In this document: positions 8,374 to 17,273 of the stretch, piece by piece
Numbering within the stretch: position 1 is the first letter of the stretch
Layout: every line of letters begins with the position of its first letter
NCBI RefSeq assembly: GCF_900142365.1
Contig: NZ_FRAP01000002.1
Span: forward strand, 1-64,000
DNA length: 64,000 nt
Direction: 5' to 3'
Source: Pseudonocardia thermophila
GTDB taxonomy: Bacteria; Actinomycetota; Actinomycetes; Mycobacteriales; Pseudonocardiaceae
Made by a program: the position numbers and the translations under genes
The notes under the pieces: generated by a model
Told to the model about the DNA's origin: nothing
Database searches by the model: none
What the model saw: the letters and a program-made list of their open reading frames with translations, nothing else

Positions 8374-9108
8374 TCAGCGACGCTCGATGCTCTCCCATCC
8401 CCGTCGCGCCGGCCGGCTCGCCGGCCCCGCGTCCCGGGAGCGGTAGACGATGTACGGGCGGAAGAGGTAGTGCAGCGGCGCCGTGAACGCGTGGACGAGG
8501 CGCGTGAACGGCCAGATCGTGAACAGCACCATCCCGATCAGTGTGTGGATCTTGAACTCCACGCTCGCCCGCGCCATCGACGCGATGTCGGGCTGCAGCA
8601 CGAACAGCGAGCGGAACCACGGCGACACCGATTCCCGGTAGTTGTGCTCCACTCCGCCGATCGCGCCGAGCAGCGTCGTGGCCAGCCCAGCGACGAGGGC
8701 GGCCACGAGGACCACGTACATGGCCTTGTCGTTGCGGGTGGTCGCGGAGAACACCGGGCCGGTGGTGCGGCGCCGGTAGATCAGGATCGTGATGCCGGTG
8801 AGCGTGCAGACGCCCGCGATCCCGCCGAGCACCACGGCCTGCACGTGGTAGGCCGTCTCGGACAGGCCGACGGCATCGGTCCAGCTCTGCGGGATGACCA
8901 GGCCGATGACGTGCCCGATCACCACCACGAGCAGGCCGAAGTGGAACACCGGACTGCCGATGCGCAGCAGCCGCGACTCGTACAGCTGCGAGGAGCGGGT
9001 GGTCCACCCGAACTTGTCGTACCGGTAGCGCCACACCGTGCCCAGCACGAGCACGGCGATCATGACGTAGGGCAGCACGCCCCAGAGCAGCACGTCCCAC
9101 ACGGTCAC
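8374..9108 (-). CDS. narI: Respiratory nitrate reductase, gamma subunit (cytochrome b)
   Basis: 244 residues with five predicted membrane helices. It anchors the NarGH complex and passes electrons from menaquinol to NarH through two b-type hemes. Heme-ligand histidines are expected in PVFHFGLLVVVIGHVIG and in FKIHTLIGMVLFTIWPF...RLVHAF. The GTG at 9108 overlaps the narJ stop (GTGA) and has GGGAGG upstream; the longer frame to 9480 lies inside narJ. It is the last gene of narGHJI and ends 39 nt from the convergent lysR. Confidence 0.96.
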   Translation of the reverse strand: MTVWDVLLWGVLPYVMIAVLVLGTVWRYRYDKFGWTTRSSQLYESRLLRIGSPVFHFGLLVVVIGHVIGLVIPQSWTDAVGLSETAYHVQAVVLGGIAGVCTLTGITILIYRRRTTGPVFSATTRNDKAMYVVLVAALVAGLATTLLGAIGGVEHNYRESVSPWFRSLFVLQPDIASMARASVEFKIHTLIGMVLFTIWPFTRLVHAFTAPLHYLFRPYIVYRSRDAGPASRPARRGWESIERR

Positions 9109-9725
9109 GGGGATCCTCCCGGGGTGAACGGGGCGAGATCGAGGCCGACCTGCTCGCGGGGCGGGCCGGTGCGGGCGAGGCGGCGGGCGGCCGCGACGTC
9201 GGTGGGCGACGGGCCCGGCAACAGCGCGCACACCGCCTCGACGGGGCCGGCGTACGGTGTGCCGGCGTCGGTCAGGGCGAGCCGGAGCAGCTCCAGCCCG
9301 GCCCGGTGCGCCTGCAGCAGGGCCAGCCCGTCGGCGAGGTCGACGGTGGCGGCGTACTCGCACACCACCGGCAGGAAGTCGGGCAGCTCGGCGCCGGTCA
9401 GGGTGAACCCGGCCGCTCGGTAGCGGGCCTTGAGGCCGGCGAGGGCGACGCCGCGGCGGCGGGTCTCGCCCTCGGTCCACCAGGTGAGGTACGGACAGCA
9501 GCGGCGGCGCCGGTCGAACGTCTCCACGTAGTGCTCGGCGAGCGCGGCGGGGGCCGTCCGGGTGGCGAAGCCCAGGAACGACCCGAGCCGCTCCCGCGGC
9601 CGGCCGGGGTCCAGCTCGTCGACCGCGCGGTGGACGAGCGGAAGCATCGCCAGCACCTCGTCATCCGGGTACTGCAGGCACACCGCCGCGGCCTGCAGCA
9701 CGACCGCCGACCCGCGGGCGGTCAC
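9105..9725 (-). CDS. narJ: Nitrate reductase molybdenum cofactor assembly chaperone
   Basis: 206 residues of the TorD/NarJ all-helical family. NarJ binds NarG and controls molybdenum-cofactor insertion and membrane docking; it is not part of the finished enzyme. Typical segments are AVCLQYPDDEVLAMLP, AEHYVETFDRRRRCCPYLTWW and the ELPDFLPVVCEYAA helix. The GTG start at 9725 forms a GTGA overlap with the narH stop. The longer frame to 9944 runs inside narH and is rejected. Confidence 0.95.
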   Translation of the reverse strand: MTARGSAVVLQAAAVCLQYPDDEVLAMLPLVHRAVDELDPGRPRERLGSFLGFATRTAPAALAEHYVETFDRRRRCCPYLTWWTEGETRRRGVALAGLKARYRAAGFTLTGAELPDFLPVVCEYAATVDLADGLALLQAHRAGLELLRLALTDAGTPYAGPVEAVCALLPGPSPTDVAAARRLARTGPPREQVGLDLAPFTPGGSP

Positions 9726-11377
9726 CGGCGCTCCTCCGTCCTGCGCGGCGGGAAGAGCCCGGGCGGGCGGCCCTTGCCGTCCCAGTTGAGCAGGTTGACC
9801 CGATCGCCGATGTCGGCGACGGCGTCGCTGGTCTGGCGGGTGCGCAGGGCGTGGAAGGTCTCCACCGACACCGGGACCGGACGCCCGGACGCCTCGCCGA
9901 ACGGGCCGCCCATACCCGGCCCGCCGTCGACGTCGAGGCTGCAACCGATCTCCTCCAGCTGCTGCGCCTCGCCCTCGTACGCGGTCGGGACGACGTAGCG
10001 CTCGTCGTACTTCGCCAGCGCGAGCAGCCGGTACATCGCCACGATCCGCTCGGTGTCCATGCCGACCGACGCCGGGATCGCCTCGTCGGGTTCCCGCCCG
10101 AGCGTCACGTCGCGCATGAACGACCGCATCGCGGCGAGCTTGCGCAGCACCGCCGTCACCGGCGCGGGATCACCGGCGGTGAACAGCTCGGCGAGGTACT
10201 CCACCGGGATGCGCAGCGCCTCGATGGCGCCGAAGAGGCTCGCCGCGGACTCCCCGTCGTGCCCGGTCTCGACGAGCCGGTCCACCACCGGGGACAGCGG
10301 CGGCACGTACCAGACCATCGGCATCGTGCGGAACTCCGGGTGCAGCGGCAGCGCCACCCGGAAGACCTTCGCGAGCTGGTAGACGGGGGAGCGGCGGGCG
10401 TGCTCCAGCCAGTCCTCGGCGATGCCCTCCCGCCGGGCTGCCGCGATCACCTCGGGATCGGCCGGGTCGAGCAGCAGGTCCAGCTGCGCCTCGTAGAGAT
10501 CGCGCTCATCGGGAGCGGAGGCGGCCGCGGTGACCCGGTCGGCGTCGTAGAGGACGAGGCCCAGGTAGCGCAGCCGGCCCACGCACGTCTCCGAGCACAC
10601 CGTCGGCAGCCCCACCTCGACGCGGGGATAGCAGAACGTGCACTTCTCGGCCTTGCCCGTGCGGTGGTTGAAGTAGACCTTCTTGTACGGGCAGCCGGTC
10701 ACGCACATCCGCCAGCCGCGGCAGCGGTCCTGGTCGACGAGCACGATCCCGTCCTCGGTGCGCTTGTACATCGCCCCGGACGGGCACGACGCCACGCAGG
10801 CCGGGTTGAGGCAGTGCTCGCAGATCCGCGGCAAGTAGAACATGAACGCCCGCTCGTACTCGAACCGGACCTTCTCCTCCGACTCGGCGCGGATCTTCTC
10901 GACGATCGGGTCGCGCGGGCCGTGCTCGGGCGCGCCGCCGAGATCGTCGTCCCAGTTCGCACCCCACTCCACCGACATCGGCTCGCCGGAGAGCAGCGAC
11001 CGGGGCTGCGCGACCGGGAAGTCGTCGCCGAGCGGGGCCTCGGTGAGGGTCTCGTAGTCGTAGGTCCACGGCTCGTAGTAGTCGCGGATGTTGGGCAGCA
11101 CCGGGTTCGCGAAGATCGTCAACAGCTTGCGGAACCGGCCACCGGCCTTCAGCTGCAGCCGCCCTCGGCGGTTGCGCACCCAGCCGCCGCGCCACCGCTC
11201 CTGGTCGGCGAAGCGGCGCGGATAGCCCTGCCCGGGCCGAGTCTCGACGTTGTTGAACCACGCGTACTCGATGCCGCTGCGGTTGGTCCACGCCTGCTTG
11301 CAGGTGACCGAGCAGGTGTGGCAGCCGATGCACTTGTCGAGGTTCATGACCATGCCGAGCTGGGCCATCACACGCAT
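9722..11377 (-). CDS. narH: Respiratory nitrate reductase, beta subunit (Fe-S)
   Basis: 551 residues. It carries electrons from NarI to NarG through four iron-sulfur clusters. The first ferredoxin motif is C16-x2-C19-x2-C22-x3-C26. A second set is in CEHCLNPACVASC. The third, CRGWRMCVTGC, has tryptophan in place of one cysteine, the hallmark of the [3Fe-4S] centre of NarH. A fourth follows in CTFCYPRVEVGLPTVCSETC. Start ATG at 11377 lies 2 nt after the narG stop; a second ATG at codon 4 is an alternative. The cytoplasmic-side subunit is co-translated with narJ by overlap. Confidence 0.97.
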   Translation of the reverse strand: MRVMAQLGMVMNLDKCIGCHTCSVTCKQAWTNRSGIEYAWFNNVETRPGQGYPRRFADQERWRGGWVRNRRGRLQLKAGGRFRKLLTIFANPVLPNIRDYYEPWTYDYETLTEAPLGDDFPVAQPRSLLSGEPMSVEWGANWDDDLGGAPEHGPRDPIVEKIRAESEEKVRFEYERAFMFYLPRICEHCLNPACVASCPSGAMYKRTEDGIVLVDQDRCRGWRMCVTGCPYKKVYFNHRTGKAEKCTFCYPRVEVGLPTVCSETCVGRLRYLGLVLYDADRVTAAASAPDERDLYEAQLDLLLDPADPEVIAAARREGIAEDWLEHARRSPVYQLAKVFRVALPLHPEFRTMPMVWYVPPLSPVVDRLVETGHDGESAASLFGAIEALRIPVEYLAELFTAGDPAPVTAVLRKLAAMRSFMRDVTLGREPDEAIPASVGMDTERIVAMYRLLALAKYDERYVVPTAYEGEAQQLEEIGCSLDVDGGPGMGGPFGEASGRPVPVSVETFHALRTRQTSDAVADIGDRVNLLNWDGKGRPPGLFPPRRTEERR

Positions 11378-11379
11378 GG

Positions 11380-14300
11380 TCAGTACTCCACGTTCTGGCG
11401 GCGGCGACGGATCACGGTGACCTCGTCGCGCTGGTTGCCGGTCGGGCCGAGGTAGTTGAAGGCGAACGACAGCTGGGCGTAGCCGCCGATCAGGTGCGTC
11501 GGTTTGACGAGGATGCGGGTGATCGAGTTGTGGATGCCGCCGCGGCGACCGGTGGCCTCCGACAGCGGGACGTTCACCACGCGCTCCTGGGCGTGGTGGA
11601 CGAGGACGGTGCCCGCCGGGACGCGGTGGCTGACCACGGCGCGCAGCACCATCACGCCGTTGCGGTTGACGGCCTCCACCCAGTCGTTGTCACGCACCCC
11701 GATCGCGGTCGCGTCCGGCACGCTCATCCAGACGACCGGGCCGCCGCGGGAGAGCGACAGCATGAACAGGTTGTCCTGGTACTCGGAGTGGATGGACCAC
11801 TTCGAGTGCGGGGTGAGGTAGCGGACGGTCACCGACGCGCCGTCGTCGGCGACGTCGCCGGGCCGGCCCTCGCCGAACAGCGTCGCCATGTCCAGCGGCG
11901 CTCGGTAGATCGGCAGCGCTTCGCCGAGCTCGTGCATCCAGTCGTGGTCGAGCAGGAAGTGCATCCGCCCGGTCAGGGTGTGCCACGGCTTGCCGCGCTC
12001 GACGTTGACCGTGAACGGCGCGTACCGCCGCCCGCCGGTCTCGCTGCCCGACCACTCCGGGCTGGTGATCACCGGCACGGGCCGGGCCTGGGTGTCGGCG
12101 AACGAGATCCGCTTCTCCTCGCTGCCTGCGGCCAGGTCCGTCAGGCGCGTGCCGGTGCGTCGCTCGAGCTCGGCGAACCCCTGCACGGCCAGCCGGCCGT
12201 TGGTCGTCGCGGAGAGCGCGAGGATCGCCTCGGCCAGTTTCGCGTCGGTGTCGAGGGCGGGCCGACCGTCGGCGGCCCCGCCGAGCATCACCCCGTTCTT
12301 CGCCGCGAGGTGGGCGACCTCCTCGTCGGGGTGGTAGGTGACGGCCTTCGTCGTCACGCCGAGCCGATCCACCAGCGGCCCGAGCGCGGCCAGCTTCTCG
12401 GCGACCGCCGGGTAGTCCCGCTCGACGACGACGAAGTCCGGCATCGTCCGGCCCGGCACCGGCGCGCACTCGCCGGGCCGCCAGTCGAGCACCCGTCCGC
12501 CCGGCTGCGCCGTCTCGCCGGGGGTGTCGTGCTGCAGCGGCACCGCGACGACGTCCCGGCGCACCCCGAGATGCGCGCGGGCGAGCTCGGAGAACCGCTG
12601 CGCGATCGCGTGGAACGCGGCGAAGTCGGTGCGGGCCTGGAACGGCGGATCGATCGCCGGGCTGAACGCGTGGACGAACGGGTGCATGTCCGTCGTGTTC
12701 AGGTCGTGCTTCTCGTACCACGTGGCGGCGGGCAGCACGACGTCGGACAGCAGCGTCGAGCTGGTCATCCGGAAGTCCAGCGAGAGCAGCAGGTCGAGCT
12801 TGCCCTCCGGTGGCTCGGCGCCGCGCCAGACCACGTCCCGGGGACGGCGGTCCGGCGCTGTCTGCTCGGCCTGCAGGTTGTGGTGGGTGCCGAGCAGGTG
12901 CCGGAGGAAGTACTCGTCGCCCTTGGCCGAGGAGCCGAGCAGATTGGCCCGCCACAGGGTCAGGCACCGCGGCCAGTTCGCCGGTGCGTCCGGGTCCTCG
13001 ACCGCGAACCGCAGCTCACCCCGGACGAGCTGCTCCGCGACGTACTGCGCGGGGTCCTGGCCGGAGGCCACCGCCTCGTCGGCGACGTCGAGGGGATTGC
13101 GGTCGAACTGCGGGTACGACGGCATCCAGCCCAGCCGGGCGGACAGCGCGACGGTGTCCATCGTGTGCAGGCCGGCGAGCTTCCCCTCGGCCAGCGGCGA
13201 GGTGAGCGCGTCGGCGCGGTAGCCGTCGTAGCGCCACTGGTCGGTGTGCGTGTACCAGTACGCGGTGCCGATCATCTGCCGCGGCGGGCGCTGCCAGTCG
13301 GTCGCCATCGCCAGCGTCGCCCACCCGGTGACCGGCCGGCACTTCTCCTGCCCCACGTAGTGCGCCCAGCCGCCGCCGTTGCGGCCCATCGAGCCGGTGA
13401 GCATCAGCAGCGCGAGCACCGCGCGGTACGTGGCGTCGCCGTGGAACCACTGGCAGATCCCCGCACCCATGATGATCATGGTTCGGCCGCCGGACTCCTC
13501 GGCGTTGCCCGCCAGCTCCCTGGCCACCCGCACGACCTGCGCGGCCGGGACGGACGTGATCGCCTCCTGCCAGGCCGGGGTGTAGGGCTCGCCGGCGTCG
13601 TCGTAGCCGGCCGGCCACGCCCCGGGCAGGCCCTCGCGGTGCACCCCGTACTGGGCCAGCACCAGGTCGAAGACGGTCGTGACGAGCCGGCCGGCGATCC
13701 GCCGCACGGGCACGCCGCGGCGCAGCAGCCCGTCGGCGCCGTCGAAGCGGGGCAGCAGGACCTCGACCGCCTGCCCGTCCAGCAGGGTGAGCTGCGGGGC
13801 GATGTCGCCGAGATCGAGGTTCCAGCGGCCGGCACCGGAGCCGGTGTGGCGGAAGCCGAGCGAACCGTTCGGCACCACCGGGTCGCCGGTGCGGCCGTCG
13901 AGCAACACGGTCTTCCACTGCGCGCCCTCGCCGTCGTCGCCGAGGTCAGCGGCGGTCAGGAACTTCCCCGGCACGTACGCCCCGTCCCGTTCCCGCAGGG
14001 TGACCAGGAACGGCAGGTCGGTGAACCGCTGCGCGTAGTCGACGAAGAACGGCACCCGCCGGTCGACGAAGAACTCCTTCAGCACGACGTGGCCCATGGC
14101 CATCGCCAGCGCGCCGTCGGTGCCGGGCTGCGCGGGGAGCCAGGTGTCGGCGAACTTCGTGTTGTCGGCGTAGTCGGGGGAGACCACGACGACCTTCTGG
14201 CCGCGGTAGCGGGCCTCGGCCATCCAGTGCGCGTCCGGTGTGCGGGTCACCGGGACGTTCGAGCCCCACATGATCAGGTACGTGGCGTTCCACCAGTCCC

Positions 14301-15072
14301 CGGACTCCGGCACGTCGGTCTGGTCGCCGAACACCTGCGGCGACGCCACCGGCAGGTCGGCGTACCAGTCGTAGAACGAGGTCATCGCGCCACCGATCAG
14401 CTCGATGAACCGCGAGCCCACGGCGTGCGACACCATCGACATCGCCGGGATCGGGGAGAAGCCGGCGATCCGGTCCGGCCCGTAGGTCTTGATCGTGTGC
14501 ACGTGCGCGGCGGCGACGATCTCGACGGCCTCGTCCCAGGTGACGCGCACGTGCCCGCCCTTGCCGCGGGCGGACTGATAGCGACGGCGCTTCGCCGGGT
14601 CGCCGGTGATCTCGGCCCACGCCGCGACGGGATCGCCGAGGCGTTCCTTCGCCTCCCGGTACATCTCGACGAGCACGCCGCGCGCGTACGGGTAGCGGAC
14701 CCGGGTGGGGGAGTAGGTGTACCAGGAGAACGCCGCTCCCCGCGGGCAGCCGCGCGGCTCGTACTCCGGGGACTCCGGCCCGACCGACGGGTAGTCGGTC
14801 TCCTGGGTCTCCCAGGTGATGATCCCGTCCTTGACGTAGACCTTCCACGAGCACGAGCCCGTGCAGTTCACACCGTGCGTCGAGCGGACGATCTTGTCGT
14901 GGCTCCAGCGGTCCCGGTAGAAGACGTCGCCCTCGCGGCCGCCCTCCTTGAACACCGCCCGCAGATCGTCCGTCGTCTCCGCGCGGGTGAAGAACCGGCC
15001 GGTGCGCAGCAGCGCGTCCGCCGCCGGACCGTCCGTTCCGGGTTTCCTGCCGTCGCTGGCCTCCGGGCTCAT
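11380..15072 (-). CDS. narG: Respiratory nitrate reductase, alpha subunit (molybdopterin)
   Basis: 1230 residues, full length. It reduces nitrate to nitrite at a bis-MGD molybdenum centre on the cytoplasmic face. The FS0 cluster motif is H66-x3-C70-x3-C74-x34-C109, with the histidine ligand typical of NarG. D253 in QTDVPES matches the aspartate molybdenum ligand of the E. coli enzyme. No Tat signal is seen, as expected for NarG. The ATG at 15072 has GGAGAG upstream. A 20-nt inverted repeat sits 18 nt before the start. It is the first gene of narGHJI, divergent from narK. Confidence 0.98.
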   Translation of the reverse strand: MSPEASDGRKPGTDGPAADALLRTGRFFTRAETTDDLRAVFKEGGREGDVFYRDRWSHDKIVRSTHGVNCTGSCSWKVYVKDGIITWETQETDYPSVGPESPEYEPRGCPRGAAFSWYTYSPTRVRYPYARGVLVEMYREAKERLGDPVAAWAEITGDPAKRRRYQSARGKGGHVRVTWDEAVEIVAAAHVHTIKTYGPDRIAGFSPIPAMSMVSHAVGSRFIELIGGAMTSFYDWYADLPVASPQVFGDQTDVPESGDWWNATYLIMWGSNVPVTRTPDAHWMAEARYRGQKVVVVSPDYADNTKFADTWLPAQPGTDGALAMAMGHVVLKEFFVDRRVPFFVDYAQRFTDLPFLVTLRERDGAYVPGKFLTAADLGDDGEGAQWKTVLLDGRTGDPVVPNGSLGFRHTGSGAGRWNLDLGDIAPQLTLLDGQAVEVLLPRFDGADGLLRRGVPVRRIAGRLVTTVFDLVLAQYGVHREGLPGAWPAGYDDAGEPYTPAWQEAITSVPAAQVVRVARELAGNAEESGGRTMIIMGAGICQWFHGDATYRAVLALLMLTGSMGRNGGGWAHYVGQEKCRPVTGWATLAMATDWQRPPRQMIGTAYWYTHTDQWRYDGYRADALTSPLAEGKLAGLHTMDTVALSARLGWMPSYPQFDRNPLDVADEAVASGQDPAQYVAEQLVRGELRFAVEDPDAPANWPRCLTLWRANLLGSSAKGDEYFLRHLLGTHHNLQAEQTAPDRRPRDVVWRGAEPPEGKLDLLLSLDFRMTSSTLLSDVVLPAATWYEKHDLNTTDMHPFVHAFSPAIDPPFQARTDFAAFHAIAQRFSELARAHLGVRRDVVAVPLQHDTPGETAQPGGRVLDWRPGECAPVPGRTMPDFVVVERDYPAVAEKLAALGPLVDRLGVTTKAVTYHPDEEVAHLAAKNGVMLGGAADGRPALDTDAKLAEAILALSATTNGRLAVQGFAELERRTGTRLTDLAAGSEEKRISFADTQARPVPVITSPEWSGSETGGRRYAPFTVNVERGKPWHTLTGRMHFLLDHDWMHELGEALPIYRAPLDMATLFGEGRPGDVADDGASVTVRYLTPHSKWSIHSEYQDNLFMLSLSRGGPVVWMSVPDATAIGVRDNDWVEAVNRNGVMVLRAVVSHRVPAGTVLVHHAQERVVNVPLSEATGRRGGIHNSITRILVKPTHLIGGYAQLSFAFNYLGPTGNQRDEVTVIRRRRQNVEY

Positions 15073-15090
15073 CTGGCTCTCCGTCCAGCC

Positions 15091-15110
15091 GATTCCGCGG
15101 AAGCGGAATC
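15091..15110. promoter_or_regulatory. Inverted repeat in the narG leader
   Basis: GATTCCGC-GGAA-GCGGAATC is a perfect 8-4-8 inverted repeat, 18 nt upstream of the narG start and inside the 174-bp narG/narK divergent spacer. It could be an operator for the nitrate operon or a hairpin near the narG ribosome binding site. No regulator gene for nitrate respiration is visible in the window. Confidence 0.5.
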
Positions 15111-15246
15111 GTCCCAGCTCCGCGCCGCTGCCGATCCGGCCGAGAGGCCTTCAGGAAGGGACCAACGGCCCGTTCCGCGCAGGTCGATGCCGCGGGATCC
15201 TGACCGGCGCTGACCAGACGCTCCATCGGCCGAGGCGGGGGCCGCC

Positions 15247-16437
15247 GTGAACGCAGGAGAGCAGGCACGGCCCGGCGTGATGCTGGCGGTCGCGACGATC
15301 GGGTTCGCGCTGACGTTCTGGGCGTGGGCGCTGCTCTCGCCGCTCGGCGCGACCCTGCGGGACCAGCTGCAGCTCAGCTCCTTCGAGCAGTCGCTGCTGG
15401 TCGCGGTGCCGGTCGTCGTCGGGTCGCTGGGGCGCATCCCGGTGGGTGCGCTGACCGACCGGCTCGGCGCCCGGCGGATGTTCCCGGCGGTCGCGCTGCT
15501 GACCGTTCTGCCCGTGGTCTACCTCGGCCACTTCGCCGACTCGCTGGCGGCCTACCTGATCGGCGGCTTCTTCCTCGGCCTGGGCGGTACGACGTTCGCG
15601 ATCGGCGTGCCGTTCGTGAACGCCTGGTTCCCGCCGGCTCGCCGCGGCCTCGCGCTGGGGATCTTCGGGGCCGGGATGGGCGGCACCGCGATCTCCGCGT
15701 TCACCACCGTGCAGCTGACCACGGCGGTGCGCCCGAGCTTCCCCTTCGACCTGGTCGCGGTCGTGCTCGTCGGCTACTCGGCGATCGCCTGGCTGCTGCT
15801 GCGCGACCGCCCCGACCGGCCCATCGCCACCGGCAGCATGGTGGACCGACTGCGCACCACCCTGCGGCTGGCCGCGACCTGGCAGCTGTCGTTCCTCTAC
15901 GCCGTGGCGTTCGGCGGCTTCGTCGCCTTCAGCGTGTACCTGCCGACCTACCTGGTGAGCGCCTACCAGCTGGACCGCGCCGACGCTGCCCTGCGCACCG
16001 CGGGCTTCGTCGTCCTCGCCGTCGCCACGCGGCCCGTCGGGGGTTGGCTGTCGGACCACTTCGACCCGGTCCGCGTGCTCGTCACGGCGTTCGGGGTCAC
16101 CGCGCTGCTCGCCCTCGTCGCCGGGCTCGAGCTGCCGCTCGTGCCCGGGGCCACCGCGGCCTTCCTCGGGATGGCCGCTGCCCTCGGTGCCGGCACCGGG
16201 GCCGTGTTCGCCCTCGTCACGCGCATGGTCCCGGCCGAGCGGGTCGGTTCCGTCACCGGTGTCGTCGGCGCGGCGGGCGGCCTGGGCGGGTTCTTCCCGC
16301 CGCTGGTCATGGGGCTGGTCGTCGGCACGACCGGTAGCTACCTGATCGGGTTCCTGCTCCTCGCGGTCACGGCGGTCGTGGCCGGGGCGGCCACCGCGAC
16401 GGCGGTGCGGCGCAGCGCGGCGGCGAGCGCGGCCTGA
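15247..16437 (+). CDS. narK: Nitrate/nitrite transporter (MFS, NarK type)
   Basis: 396 residues with 12 predicted membrane helices. The nitrate signature of the NNP family is visible as glycine-rich segments GLGGTTFAIGVPFVNAWFPP in helix 5 and GAAGGLGGFFPP in helix 11. The loop motif GRIPVGALTDRLGARRMFP between helices 2 and 3 is typical MFS. It imports nitrate and/or exports nitrite for the divergent nitrate reductase. The GTG at 15247 is preceded by a GGCGGGGGC stretch. It ends just before a strong hairpin shared with the convergent tetR. Confidence 0.93.
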   Translation: MNAGEQARPGVMLAVATIGFALTFWAWALLSPLGATLRDQLQLSSFEQSLLVAVPVVVGSLGRIPVGALTDRLGARRMFPAVALLTVLPVVYLGHFADSLAAYLIGGFFLGLGGTTFAIGVPFVNAWFPPARRGLALGIFGAGMGGTAISAFTTVQLTTAVRPSFPFDLVAVVLVGYSAIAWLLLRDRPDRPIATGSMVDRLRTTLRLAATWQLSFLYAVAFGGFVAFSVYLPTYLVSAYQLDRADAALRTAGFVVLAVATRPVGGWLSDHFDPVRVLVTAFGVTALLALVAGLELPLVPGATAAFLGMAAALGAGTGAVFALVTRMVPAERVGSVTGVVGAAGGLGGFFPPLVMGLVVGTTGSYLIGFLLLAVTAVVAGAATATAVRRSAAASAA

Positions 16438-16485
16438 CTCGGGCGCCGGGCCCGGCCGAGCCGAGGTGCTCCGCCTCGAACTCCT

Positions 16486-16533
16486 ACGGACGGCACTTTC
16501 GTGAGCACCGTTGCTCACGAGAGTGCCGTCCGT
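16486..16533. terminator. Long hairpin between narK and tetR
   Basis: Two 22-nt arms (16486-16507 and 16512-16533) pair with one mismatch around a 4-nt CCGT loop. It lies between two convergent genes, 49 nt past narK and 18 nt past the end of the tetR gene, so it can end both transcripts. The arm sequence (ACGGACGGCAC...) is strikingly regular for a plain terminator and may be a dispersed REP-like unit. Confidence 0.75.
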
Positions 16534-16550
16534 GGGTTTCGGGGCTGCGC

Positions 16551-17186
16551 TCAGGCGTCCGGCGGCGCGGCGTCGAGGGCCCCGTCGACGACGGTGGCGA
16601 GGGCGATCGCGGCGCGTGCCCACAGATCGGGGTCCGGTGCGATCCGGGCGAGCGCGCACGTCCGGGCGAGGCCGGTGAACAGCGCCGTCTCGGCGGTGGC
16701 CAGCGTCGCCGCCTCGGCGGCGGTCAGCCGGCGGTCCGCGCCGGTGCCGACCCGGCGGCCTGTCAGGGCCGTGGCCAGCCCGGACCGTTCGGCCTGGGCA
16801 GCGAGCTCTTCGGTCCGCCATCCGCCCTGCAGCCACAGGGCGAGCGCTTCGATCTCCAGCCGCAGCGCGCGCAGGCAGTCCGCCGCGACGAGCCGGCAGT
16901 GGGCGCGCGCGTACGCCGCGACGACCTCCACGGCGCTCAACTGCTCGTCGGCTCGCGCCGCCCGGGTGTCGTCGGCGATCCGGTCGATCCGGCTGCCGAG
17001 GACCGCCCGCAGCAGCGCGCGCTTGGAGCCGAAGATCGAGTAGATCGCGCCGGTGGTCATGCCGGCCGCCTCGGCGATCTCCTCGATGCGCACGGCCCGG
17101 TAGCCGTGCTCGGTGAAGAGCCGGTCCGCGGCCCGGATCAGTGCCTCGGCGTTGCGTCGTCGTCGCTCTGCTCGCCTGCCGGGCAT
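16551..17186 (-). CDS. TetR/AcrR family transcriptional regulator
   Basis: 211 residues. The N-terminal HTH spans about residues 12-60 (ALIRAADRLFTEHGYRAVRI, EEIAEAAGMTTGAIYSIFGSK), and the rest is a helical ligand domain. The ATG at 17186 has GGGAGG upstream. It is divergent from the M14 carboxypeptidase gene, and two small palindromes lie in the spacer. It is expected to repress itself and the carboxypeptidase/MFS pair. Confidence 0.93.
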   Translation of the reverse strand: MPGRRAERRRRNAEALIRAADRLFTEHGYRAVRIEEIAEAAGMTTGAIYSIFGSKRALLRAVLGSRIDRIADDTRAARADEQLSAVEVVAAYARAHCRLVAADCLRALRLEIEALALWLQGGWRTEELAAQAERSGLATALTGRRVGTGADRRLTAAEAATLATAETALFTGLARTCALARIAPDPDLWARAAIALATVVDGALDAAPPDA

Positions 17187-17225
17187 CCGCGTCCTCCCGC
17201 CGACCCTCTTGTGATCACAGATTTC

Positions 17226-17253
17226 ATAGTGTCACTATTCCAATAGTGCCTAT
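17226..17253. promoter_or_regulatory. Candidate TetR operators
   Basis: ATAGTG-T-CACTAT (17226-17238) is a perfect 13-bp palindrome. ATAG-TGC-CTAT (17243-17253) is a second, shorter one, 17 bp away centre to centre. Both are in the AT-rich spacer between tetR (start 17186) and the divergent carboxypeptidase gene (start 17274), where they would cover both promoters. Confidence 0.6.
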
Positions 17254-17273
17254 ACGGAATGGAGCTCCGGGCG

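Noticed and set aside
11494-15213. 1239-codon plus-strand open frame opposite narG
   Set aside because: Pure mirror of narG in low-complexity Arg/Val/Gly-rich sequence with no domain; narG has full cofactor motifs.
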